Shown here: in pieces, positions 43,431-50,852 of the stretch | Layout: each line of letters opens with the position of its first letter | Numbering within the stretch: position 1 is the stretch's first letter | From: Sphingobacteriaceae bacterium UBA6709 | GTDB lineage: Bacteria; Bacteroidota; Bacteroidia; Sphingobacteriales; Sphingobacteriaceae | Reading direction: 5' to 3' | DNA length: 50,855 nucleotides | Assembly: GCA_002454425.1 (NCBI GenBank) | Contig: DKIV01000051.1 | Location: 1 to 50,855 of the forward strand | The notes under the pieces: generated by a model | Told to the model about the DNA's origin: nothing | The model's input: the letters and a program-made list of their open reading frames with translations, nothing else | The model's database searches: none | Translations under genes and position numbers: made by a program

Positions 43431-44843
43431 TTACAGTTCATTAAACTTTACGATATTTAACCGGGATATTGCTTGTTTTAATCTATTAAAATTTGACTCA
43501 GTAGGCCTCGGAGCATCGATGTCATTAAGCAAATGCTTCTTATCTAAGAGTATATATCTGGGAATTGATTTAACTCCTAAATACTTTGCAAGGGCAGACG
43601 CAGTAGATCCGTTTAGTAGATATTGATCCGAGGTAATACTATCTTGTTTGGATGCCATCATCCATGCATCCTTGTTAGAATCGACGGATATATACAAAAT
43701 CTTCACGTTCTTCGATTTTAAATAATCCACTCCGCCGCCCGAATGTTTAATATCTTCCCGACATGGCGAACACCAACTCGCCCAAAAATCTAAGTAAAGC
43801 GTGTTGGCTTTGTACTTATCTAATACCTCGGCCAGCGAATAATCTTGCCCACTACTCATGCTTGTCAGAATGGTATTTTCCAATACGTTATCTGGAAATG
43901 GTTTATTCAGGTAAAGCACATTGGCATAACATCTCTCTAAATAATTCAACCAACTGGGATCTTTTATTATGAGGAAGGCATAATCCTTGATGCTTTTTAA
44001 GAGATCAACATCTAATGTCTTTCGGTGTGAATATGCCGCCAGTAAATTAGCCATAAGGAATGGGCGGGTAGCTGGGGCAAAATTGGTTCGTATTTTTCCG
44101 AAGACGTTTTTTATATCTTGATCGTTACCTCGTAAATAGAGTGATGTAAATGCTCCAGCATTTACATGGGTATAGCTTATCGGAAAGCTTTCAATTTTTG
44201 GACATTTAAACCCAACATATTCGGATAGGAAATCTTCGGAATATAGCCCCCCGCGAATGCCCGCACGATAATAGATAATGGCGTCGAAGAAGATCTCCTT
44301 TTTCTCAGATTCTACAAAGCTTTTACGGAAAGCATATTTTTTAGAAAAACGATCTAAGATGTTCCTGCGTTTTTCAATAAAACGCAGTACTTCATCTAAA
44401 TATGCTTTCGGATCATTATATTTTGTATGATTAGGTAAAGCTACATACGGAAATGTGTGCGCTACCTCAGCATAATAATTATAATAGCCCGCTCGCTTTC
44501 CTCTAAAGACAATTGTAGGTCTCGACTCACTCGTATTAATTTCAAAGCTTAATGAATCCCCTGGGACTGCCTCAAAATAAAAAGTTACTCCTCTTGCGCT
44601 AAATCTGAGTCTTTCGGGCTTTTCCAAGTCAAAACTTATGAAAAATTGATCGTTTTCTTTTTCTGAAGAATAATAGGTTACATAAAATGAGGGATCTATG
44701 TAGCAAAGAGGAGGAACCTTTTGGATATCCACATAGGTAATTTTCGGATTCAGGCATCTTCCTGAAAGGATCACTTTTTGTTTCGCAAACAAGCTTATTG
44801 AGGTTACACTGCAAAATAGAAATAATAGATTTCGAAGGCTCAT
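43431..44843 (-). CDS. Exported TlpA-like thioredoxin-fold protein
   Basis: A 470-aa protein with a signal peptide (MSLRNLLFLFCSVTSISLFA) and a C-terminal TlpA/thioredoxin domain from about residue 335. The redox active site is Trp-Cys358-Ser-Pro-Cys361 in DFWASWCSPCREDIKH, followed by ILYISVDSNKDAWM and the cis-proline loop KSIPRYILLD. The ~330-residue N-terminal part is of the DUF4369-like beta-rich kind seen in Bacteroidota TlpA proteins, but I cannot assign it firmly. I start at ATG 44843 rather than 44906 because it begins the signal peptide. It is the distal gene of the AT-rich redox/peptide island and probably handles disulfides in secreted proteins or in the Cys-rich peptide encoded at 48070-48300. 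Confidence 0.85.
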   Translation of the reverse strand: MSLRNLLFLFCSVTSISLFAKQKVILSGRCLNPKITYVDIQKVPPLCYIDPSFYVTYYSSEKENDQFFISFDLEKPERLRFSARGVTFYFEAVPGDSLSFEINTSESRPTIVFRGKRAGYYNYYAEVAHTFPYVALPNHTKYNDPKAYLDEVLRFIEKRRNILDRFSKKYAFRKSFVESEKKEIFFDAIIYYRAGIRGGLYSEDFLSEYVGFKCPKIESFPISYTHVNAGAFTSLYLRGNDQDIKNVFGKIRTNFAPATRPFLMANLLAAYSHRKTLDVDLLKSIKDYAFLIIKDPSWLNYLERCYANVLYLNKPFPDNVLENTILTSMSSGQDYSLAEVLDKYKANTLYLDFWASWCSPCREDIKHSGGGVDYLKSKNVKILYISVDSNKDAWMMASKQDSITSDQYLLNGSTASALAKYLGVKSIPRYILLDKKHLLNDIDAPRPTESNFNRLKQAISRLNIVKFNEL

Positions 44844-44995
44844 AACTATAATTATTAGTGGATTCACTGATATTAGTACACCAGATATGAACGGCTTAAA
44901 AAACAAAGACTCATTACGGTTCCCACACCTTTTGTCGATCTCAACAGATTATCTTTCTGTTTTTTTGGTGGTTATGCTTATATGACCGAATTTGT

Positions 44996-46216
44996 TTAAT
45001 CCGTTGACCAATCATCATTCATTTCTTTGATCATCAATTCCAGTATTTCCTTATTTTCTTCACGATAGAGTGGACCAAATCTAGAGAAAATGATAAGCCC
45101 CTTATCGTTAATTAAATAACTTAAAGAGTCCCTACGATTCCAAACGCGTTTCATTATTTCTATACTATCTAATCCCAATCGATTCCCTGCATTCAACAGC
45201 TGCGTACGAAGGGACTTGTTGGGACAAGCACTATAGGCGTTCAGTTTAGCTTGTAAATACTGATGATAGTCACCTTGTTTGAGCATTGCCTCCTCTCGCA
45301 TTAAGGCAATGCAATTTTCTGCTTTAACATGTTCAATTCGCCATCTATCAGCGACCAGATCAAGGGTGTCTAAAATGGATAGTGCCTTCGCACTGCTGTC
45401 TCGCTGTATTAGCTGATTTGCTCTGCATAAGCTCTTTGCCACCCGGTGTTTATCTTTCCAATAGTGCTGAGGTTGCATTTTATCAGATATCATTTTCTGG
45501 GAAAAAAAGAAAGCGCTATCTATATTGGTGTCTAATAATTCGTAAAAGCGATTTGTGGCAAAATAATATTGCCCAGTTTTCACCGCCTGTTTGGGATGCT
45601 TCGTATTGTATGCTTCAAGAAATAATGCCTTTCGGTCTTTTTGAGACGATGAACTAACATATAGCTGATATAGCGCATCGATTCTCTCTGGCGAATCTGG
45701 ATACGCTTCCGTTAACCAGGCAAGTTTGAGGCGATACTTCAGGGGGGCGATCATGCTAAATGCAGTAACATAATTATAGGCATACGTTGCGTTAGAGGGT
45801 GCTAAACGATGTATTTTCTTCCGATATTTAACTTCGCTTATAAAGTCACCGGTCGAGCGATACTGATCTGCCAATCGCTCTAATACATCAATATTTGCCG
45901 AATCAATTTTTAGTGCCTGCTTTAAATGGGATATCGCATTTTCAGGATCAAATTCAGCCATAGCCACCGGTATCGCCACTACTTTGGGGTATAGTCTCTC
46001 CCACTTTTTATACTGGTTTGATAGTTCCTGATGAAGCCTGTATCTAAACCTGGCGGCAAACAATAAATGAGACGTCTGGTCTTTCATGTTACTTAAAACA
46101 CGTTGTCTGTTCTCTAAATAAGAAGCCTTTAATTCTTTACTGGCCGTCGTTAGTTCTTGCGCCCTACAGGGAAATATTCCCAGTAATAGAAAAATATAGA
46201 TTAAATAAGCTTTCAT
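44996..46216 (-). CDS. Exported TPR-like protein of the redox/peptide island
   Basis: A 406-aa protein with a signal peptide (MKAYLIYIFLLLGIFPCRAQ) and tetratricopeptide-like helices around residues 90-170 (AISHLKQALKIDSANIDVLE; SEVKYRKKIHRLAPSN). The last 60 residues (DSLSYLINDKGLIIFSRFG) recall the C-terminal strand-helix end of a TlpA-like domain, but there is no CxxC motif. The frame is open a further 65 codons to 46411, and an automatic call would give 471 aa; those codons belong to the frameshifted repeat copy (46255-46411) and are not part of this protein. Function unknown; its place between two thioredoxin-fold genes suggests a shared role. Confidence 0.75.
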   Translation of the reverse strand: MKAYLIYIFLLLGIFPCRAQELTTASKELKASYLENRQRVLSNMKDQTSHLLFAARFRYRLHQELSNQYKKWERLYPKVVAIPVAMAEFDPENAISHLKQALKIDSANIDVLERLADQYRSTGDFISEVKYRKKIHRLAPSNATYAYNYVTAFSMIAPLKYRLKLAWLTEAYPDSPERIDALYQLYVSSSSQKDRKALFLEAYNTKHPKQAVKTGQYYFATNRFYELLDTNIDSAFFFSQKMISDKMQPQHYWKDKHRVAKSLCRANQLIQRDSSAKALSILDTLDLVADRWRIEHVKAENCIALMREEAMLKQGDYHQYLQAKLNAYSACPNKSLRTQLLNAGNRLGLDSIEIMKRVWNRRDSLSYLINDKGLIIFSRFGPLYREENKEILELMIKEMNDDWSTD

Positions 46217-46254
46217 ATGAATAGATTTAAGTTTCAGACGATGGTACCTGATAT

Positions 46255-46411
46255 GCCCTGCATGATACTCCGAAATCTTCCAGGGAATCTGAAATACTAA
46301 GCATATTGGGTAGTCAGGATGTGCTTCCAATTTTTCGGATAAGCTCTTTTTGGAGACCTTTTCCATAAAGGTCTGAGAAACGACTACGCCAATAGGGGAC
46401 TTAAAACGCAT
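46255..46411 (-). pseudogene. Frameshifted 5' fragment of a C39-peptidase-like/VKOR-type gene (copy A)
   Basis: It begins with MRFKSPIGVVVSQTFMEKVS and reads normally to HPDYP, the hallmark of the C39-like leader-peptidase-fold domain that precedes vitamin K epoxide reductase in Bacteroidota proteins. One G is missing from the run at 46308-46310 relative to the four Gs in copy B (48604-48607). After that the frame reads ICLVFQIPWKISEYH instead of NMLSISDSLEDFGVSC, which reappears if the base is restored. The rest of the expected ~500-residue gene is gone. By chance the shifted frame runs into the TPR-like gene. Confidence 0.85.
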
Positions 46412-46485
46412 AATAAGGAGGTGTTAAGTTTTTTCAATTGGTTTGTCAATAGTTCACCTATTGGTTGATCTAAATTTAGTAAAAA
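46255..46485 (-). repeat. Direct repeat copy A (~230 bp)
   Basis: The sequence recurs in the same orientation at 48551-48782, about 2.3 kb away, with roughly 93% identity by eye (about fifteen substitutions plus one single-base deletion). It spans the 5' region and first ~50 codons of a C39-like/VKOR-type gene. The unit includes the identical upstream stretch with TAAGGAGGTG read on the plus strand. Confidence 0.88.
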
Positions 46486-46717
46486 ATACAATAATAGCCA
46501 GAAGTGTCCTGCGGTTTTTTTAATGCTAAAATAAAGCAATTGTTGGGCGGTGAGACGATCTGTTGCGGCGACTGTTTTGAGGTGACTGTTTATGATTGCC
46601 CCTAACGAAAGAAGTTTTGCTAACTATCCCACATTCCCAGTACGTTTTCAATGCTAATAATAGTAACCTCAGTATCATTTTTACGCCAAATCTTTATCGC
46701 GGTTTTAGCTGAAAATG
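46486..46717. other. Intergenic stretch upstream of repeat copy A
   Basis: About 230 bp with no start-to-stop frame that I can support. A minus-strand stretch reads TAIKIWRKNDTEVTIISIEN before a stop but lacks a start, and may be a gene remnant. Confidence 0.3.
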
Positions 46718-47989
46718 TTAAATACTTTCCTTTCTTTTCATCTTATTGATAATTTGTTGGACTCCCGCTTTTTCGTTCTCTGATCTCAGTTTTTTATGTA
46801 AATTCTCCAGAATTAGTATCGCGGAATCAGAATCCCCATTCTTGTACATTAGAACACCCGTTGAATACCAAAGAGATGTTTCTCCCGGAAGATAGTCTAT
46901 CCATGTTTTAGCGATATGAATTACCGAATCGATAGCTGCTTTATCTTTAACATCGTAACTGGAAAATTGATATACCAACATGGCTACATCACTAAGCGAT
47001 ACTCTTGAAGGGAAAGACTTAACTAACTCAAGATATGCTGAGAGGGCTTTCGCTTTATCCCCTTTTGTTTCATAGAAATAATACTCAGTACCCAATAAAA
47101 ATTCCTGCCCGTGGCCAGGATATGCCGATTCCACATAGCCCAACACCATCTCTTTATTTATATCTGGTATTACTAATGGAGGCATTATCAGCATCCCTCC
47201 ATTATCTTCAATAGGTTTTCCAGCAGAAAACATAGGATAGATTTCATTATATATCACAATATCCCGTAATGTATGAGCGGCTACTCCTCGGCCGTTTACA
47301 GAATCTACTACCTGTGGATATTTTATACACAAGTATTTAATTTTGTCTTTGTGCTCATTAATATGATTAAAAAGGAGTTTGATCGAGCTGGAGTCAGGCT
47401 TATCTTTAACGTCGGGAGAAAAGATATCCAAAGCAGGTTTATTTCCTTCTAAATGTTGTAGCTTATTCATGCTAAGAATCAATTGTGGGTCTTTATCTCC
47501 TTTACCATATTGCATCTTCATCGTCATAAGCTGCACATTTTGTTCTAGAGCTGGTTTACATTTTTCAATGAAGGAATCGATTGTTAAATCTCCGCCCTTA
47601 ACTTCATACACCAATACGCCTTTCTCGTTGAAAAATAAATAGGTAGGATAGGATTGTACCTTATATTTGTCGACCAATTGTTTAGCACGGGGTCTCCAAC
47701 TAACTATATAGGCATCATCATTTTTAGTTTCATCTACTTGAACCTTTAGGTTTACAAAATGCTCATTAAAAAATGTGCCTGCCTTCGAAGACGAGAATAC
47801 CGATTGGTCCATTTCTTTACATGGTTTACAATACGTTGCATATACATCTATAAATATCAATTTCCTTTCAGCTGCTGCTTTCTGTTTTGTCTGTTCCCAG
47901 TTTAACGCGGTTTCAAATCGAACCTGAGCAAAGAGCCGCTGGCTCATTCCGATCAGAGTGATTAAAATAATACATTTTAGTGTTCTCAT
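46718..47989 (-). CDS. Exported thioredoxin-fold protein (CKPC)
   Basis: A 423-aa protein with signal peptide MRTLKCIILITLIGMSQRLFA and, directly after it, a thioredoxin domain of the Thioredoxin_7/DsbD-gamma kind. The active site is Cys54-Lys-Pro-Cys57 in IFIDVYATYCKPCKEMDQSV, with cis-Pro115 in VQSYPTYLFFNEKG. The remaining ~270 residues are helical and repeat-like (KALSAYLELVKSFPSRVSLS; LIFENLHKKLRS-like end), perhaps TPR. It should act in the periplasm on disulfides. It lies 80 bp after the end of the Cys-rich peptide gene in the same direction, which supports a role in folding that peptide or its maturation machinery. Confidence 0.85.
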   Translation of the reverse strand: MRTLKCIILITLIGMSQRLFAQVRFETALNWEQTKQKAAAERKLIFIDVYATYCKPCKEMDQSVFSSSKAGTFFNEHFVNLKVQVDETKNDDAYIVSWRPRAKQLVDKYKVQSYPTYLFFNEKGVLVYEVKGGDLTIDSFIEKCKPALEQNVQLMTMKMQYGKGDKDPQLILSMNKLQHLEGNKPALDIFSPDVKDKPDSSSIKLLFNHINEHKDKIKYLCIKYPQVVDSVNGRGVAAHTLRDIVIYNEIYPMFSAGKPIEDNGGMLIMPPLVIPDINKEMVLGYVESAYPGHGQEFLLGTEYYFYETKGDKAKALSAYLELVKSFPSRVSLSDVAMLVYQFSSYDVKDKAAIDSVIHIAKTWIDYLPGETSLWYSTGVLMYKNGDSDSAILILENLHKKLRSENEKAGVQQIINKMKRKESI

Positions 47990-48069
47990 AATTCTGCGAT
48001 TAAATAGTATCTAAGTTTAGACCCAAAGGTTTTTAAAAACCCGGGATCTAATTAACACGTGCACTTTTA

Positions 48070-48300
48070 TTAACAAGGGGTTAATACTCCGATTGTACAT
48101 CGTGCCGTGTTTCCCTGTGGCACGTATGCACAACTACTACAAGTAATTGTTCCGTTTCCAGGCCCGGGGCAACACATATAATATCGACCAGTTCCTTCGC
48201 TTCCGGTCCCTTACCCTCCGCCTCCCAATACATTTTTCAATTGCTTTCGGGTTAGTAATTCACCTTTCATTGAAGGTGTTTTTAATGTTAGCTTTTTCAT
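48070..48300 (-). pseudogene. Double-glycine-leader Cys-rich peptide precursor with in-frame stop
   Basis: Read from ATG 48300 the frame gives a 29-residue leader, MKKLTLKTPSMKGELLTRKQ followed by LKNVLGGGG, then TAA (48213-48211). This is the pattern of the Bacteroidota natural-product/bacteriocin precursor leaders (MKKLxLK...L(S/T)R..LK.V.GG). The same frame continues past the stop for 46 codons with no further stop, is rich in Gly and has six Cys (YYMCCPGPGNG; TITCSSCAYVPQG; TARC; ending LTPC), then two stops (TAA TAA). So it is a 75-codon precursor with one nonsense codon exactly after the cleavage site. It is either a recent pseudogene, a sequencing error, or a leader-only gene. Adjacent genes encode thioredoxin-fold proteins and fragments of a C39-like processing protein. 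Confidence 0.75.
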
Positions 48301-48329
48301 AAATTTGAAAAATTAAGTTTATACAATTG

Positions 48330-48420
48330 GCAGATCAATCACGCCGATCTGCTTTAGGTGTTGTGAGCGTATGCGCACTCACTCGCTTTCGGGAGCAGTG
48401 TGTTGCAACCACGTGCTCCC
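48330..48420 (-). promoter_or_regulatory. Three tandem hairpins in the leader of the peptide gene
   Basis: On the minus strand, in transcript order: GGGAGCA...TGCTCCC (48420-48391), GTGAGTG...CGCTCAC with one G-U (48382-48363), and GCAGATC...GATCTGC (48352-48330), each a 7-bp stem. They end 29 bp before the precursor ATG. None has a T-run, so they are not simple terminators; they could be an RNA regulatory leader or processing sites. Confidence 0.5.
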
Positions 48421-48441
48421 ATTTTTTAGCATGCTATTTTT

Positions 48442-48708
48442 TTAATTCAAAAAGTATTTTAGATCTCTATACCATAAGTCGGAGGTAACTTTCTGCCATT
48501 TATAAAAACGTAGTTGATGAAAATCTACCGATGAAGGCTGTAATTGATAGACCCTGCATGATACCCCGAAATCTTCCACGGAATCTGAAATACTAAGCAT
48601 ATTGGGGTAGTCAGGATGTGCTTCCAATTTTTCGGATAAGCTCTTTTTGGAGATCTTTCCCATAAAGGTCTGAGAAACGACAACGCCGATATTGGAGTTA
48701 AAACGCAT
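48442..48708 (-). pseudogene. Truncated C39-peptidase-like/VKOR-type gene (copy B)
   Basis: An 88-codon frame, MRFNSNIGVVVSQTFMGKIS, KKSLSEKLEAHPDYPNMLSI, SDSVEDFGVSCRVYQLQP. The block SLSEKLEAHPDYPNMLSISD is typical of the N-terminal C39-like domain of the Bacteroidota vitamin K epoxide reductase/thioredoxin proteins, which normally run to ~500 residues. Homology to that family stops near residue 65 and the tail (RFYKWQKVTSDLWYRDLKYF) does not continue it. It could be a remnant or, less likely, a small functional protein. It lies just upstream of the peptide precursor in the same direction. Confidence 0.7.
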
Positions 48709-48782
48709 AATAAGGAGGTGTTAAGTTTTTTCAATTGGTTTGTCAATAGTTCGCCTATTGGTTGATCTAAGTTAATAAAAAG
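48551..48782 (-). repeat. Direct repeat copy B (~230 bp)
   Basis: Partner of 46255-46485 in the same orientation. Identity extends ~70 bp upstream of the ATG at 48708, so the regulatory region was duplicated with the gene start. In both copies the two AACCAAT motifs about 20 bp apart and the CACCTCCTTA element just before the ATG (minus strand) are kept. Confidence 0.88.
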
Positions 48783-49286
48783 AATATTGGTGTGGAAAAT
48801 ATTTTTTTTGTTTTTTTATGTGAAAATACTGCAATATAATTCATTGTTACCTGCTCGGCTTTCGTCGCACCTAAACCTTGCTGTCTTAATAGTCTCCATG
48901 TCTACAATGGTTCTGTTTGCTAATCTAGCTAAGTATGGCATTGCCTGGCTTTTTGTTGATAGCTCTTGTATAAGGTCAATCGCAATTTCTGGTCATCGAT
49001 CCTAAGACAAAGGAATGCGGTGCCAGATTATTCCGACAGCCTACAACAAGGAGGTCTTTCGCCTGGGTTAACCATTGCTTCGTTGAATGTTTTCATTGAT
49101 TTATGAAGGCATGAAATGCGCCGGAGCATTTGTCTGACGCATTGGGAGATTTGTTATAATGGCTTTACAAAAAGGCGATTAGAGGCGGTTTTCTTTGATC
49201 TGTTAAACTAATTGCCATTTACTGAAAGAAAAATTTTAAAACATTCGCGGGTAAGTTGATATTTACAACTTTATTTTATCTACCCT
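48783..49286. other. Gene-free stretch with a possible transposase relic
   Basis: About 500 bp without an intact gene. On the plus strand near 48917-49005 a frame reads LFANLAKYGIAWLFVDSSCI, which resembles the IS5-type transposase segment around the second catalytic Asp (W-F-V-D-S/G-x-x-x-R). After a stop another piece reads DKGMRCQIIPTAYNKEVF. The fragments are too short and too diverged to be sure. Confidence 0.3.
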
Positions 49287-50048
49287 ATGAGCTACAACTC
49301 CGGCTACAAAAGAAATCTGAAGATAGGTTCGGTGCTTTCTGTATTAATTATTTTAGCGACATCTGTCGCTTCATTCCTTGCCATACAAAGTTTATTAAAG
49401 AGTCAGGAAAGTGTTCTGCACACTAACCAGGTGCTGTTATCTTTTGAGCAGGTAATTTCTGCAGTTAAGGACGCCGAGACAGGGCAGCGTGGATATCTGC
49501 TAACTGGCAATGGTAGTTTCCTGGAGCCTTATCAGGGGGCTAAAGAGCGCGCCTGGGAGGCTTATGATCAGGTATCTTCTCTTACGGTTGATAACAAAGA
49601 GCAACAGGACGATATGGGGAAACTTTCGCTGTTACTTCGAAACAGGTTCTCTCTGTTAGAGGCAAGTGTCGAAAAGAAGAGCAAAGGAATTGCTATGGAT
49701 ACCGCCAAACTAAGTCAGGGAATGGAATATATGCAGCAATTACGTACGTTGATAGTGAGAATGGAGCAACGTGAGAATGTGTTATTGCGCGACAGGAATT
49801 CAACGTTTGGTTTTTATTCAACCTATACCCCCTGGGTTATTATCGTAGCCTCTATCGCTGCAATCATCGTAGCAATCGTGTTCTTTGTTCGCTTAAGTGC
49901 CGACTATAATCAGCGCCTGCGCATGGAGTCAGAACTGAAACGTAAAGACGAACAGTTGCAGAAGCGTATGGATATCGTGAGCCGTTTTGCGGGGAATGTA
50001 GCAAAAGGCGACTATAGCGATCGCATCTCAGACGAGGAGCTGCATTAA
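49287..50048 (+). CDS. CHASE3-domain membrane sensor without output domain
   Basis: A 253-aa protein with a first transmembrane helix (VLSVLIILATSVASFLAIQS), an extracytoplasmic CHASE3 helical sensor at about 40-170 (VISAVKDAETGQRGYLLTGN is the hallmark), a second transmembrane helix (WVIIVASIAAIIVAIVFFV), and a cytoplasmic coil entering a HAMP-like segment (RMDIVSRFAGNVAKGDYSDR). It stops at ISDEELH with TAA. In related proteins the HAMP domain leads to a histidine kinase or to response-regulator domains of several hundred residues. Here nothing recognisable follows, so the gene is probably a truncated sensor kinase; a genuine short sensor that signals by pairing with another kinase is the alternative. 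Confidence 0.75.
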   Translation: MSYNSGYKRNLKIGSVLSVLIILATSVASFLAIQSLLKSQESVLHTNQVLLSFEQVISAVKDAETGQRGYLLTGNGSFLEPYQGAKERAWEAYDQVSSLTVDNKEQQDDMGKLSLLLRNRFSLLEASVEKKSKGIAMDTAKLSQGMEYMQQLRTLIVRMEQRENVLLRDRNSTFGFYSTYTPWVIIVASIAAIIVAIVFFVRLSADYNQRLRMESELKRKDEQLQKRMDIVSRFAGNVAKGDYSDRISDEELH

Positions 50049-50776
50049 GAAAAAGCCCTGTTTGTCGCTGATTTTTCATCGAACTTGTTAGGGACGGTGC
50101 ATTGCTACCTACTTGCTCTTGGAAACCGATTAGAATAAAGTCGCTACGCTGTCGGGATCAAAGAACTTGTGTTTAGCTTTCACAGCTGGCGGCATCTGAT
50201 ATCGTGCTGCTATAAAGTAGAATCAGCTAGAATTTAAATGGGACGTAAAGCGCTCGCTGCTCTGCCCTACATGTACGAAATGTTGCTAATAAAATCCCGA
50301 CATCGTTGGACCCAGATACTGCTTTTCGAAGGCCGGGAACAGGGTAGCGGCCCTCCCGATGTTGTTGATATGCGGTCATTTACCTTTCCGGTCTTGCCTG
50401 CTGAGCTGAATTCGCATTTTTGAATCTCTGCCATAACGATTGAATTTAATTTTTTGTGCCGCCTGAATCCTCCCTGCGACGTCGGAGTTGTCAGACAAAC
50501 TGCAATGGGTACCGGTACGCAGTGCCGACAGAACAAAGATGAGGTAATCTTTTTCGCAAGTCAAGGCCATGTCCTTTAGTTGCCTGACACTTCATTGCCT
50601 GGTCCATTTCTTCACAACAAAACTCACCTGATCATCTTCTGATCCATAAGGGCCAGCGACTTACTTTGCCTGTCAGGAGCAACGTTAACTTGTCCCATGA
50701 TGTCACAATATGTCACATAAAAAAGGCCTGAAGACGTTTGCTCAGATCTCAGATCCGGCTCCCCTTTCTAGCCCCC
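50049..50776. other. Gene-free region between CHASE3 gene and terminal repeat
   Basis: About 730 bp in which neither strand has a frame that I recognise. Short open frames on both strands give no family-like sequence. It may be eroded coding DNA left by the event that removed the CHASE3 output domain, or sequence belonging to the terminal repeat element. Confidence 0.4.
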
Positions 50777-50852
50777 TGCGACCCACCTGTTCCGAGGCTG
50801 ACTCGGGACAGACTCGAGAGACGCTCGAGGGGTGATCGACATTTCATCGACA
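50777..50852 (-). repeat. Right copy of terminal inverted repeat (~76 bp)
   Basis: Read on the minus strand from 50852 it matches 47-121: 22 identical bases, then CTCGAG-AGACG-CTCGAG on the plus strand as a hairpin core, GTCCCGAGTCAG, and CAGGTGGGT near the inner end. Copies facing each other at both contig ends point to a dispersed repeat. Confidence 0.75.

Noticed and set aside
44940..44975. AACAGA...TCTGTT hairpin with T8 on the plus strand
   Set aside because: It would terminate plus-strand transcription, but no plus-strand gene precedes it.
48028..48041. Palindrome GGTTTTTAAAAACC after the peptide gene
   Set aside because: A terminator is possible, but the arms are almost all A/T and no clear T-run follows, so it is not called.
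50238..50570. Short open frames on both strands near the right end
   Set aside because: No family resemblance, no plausible start region, and composition unlike neighbouring genes.
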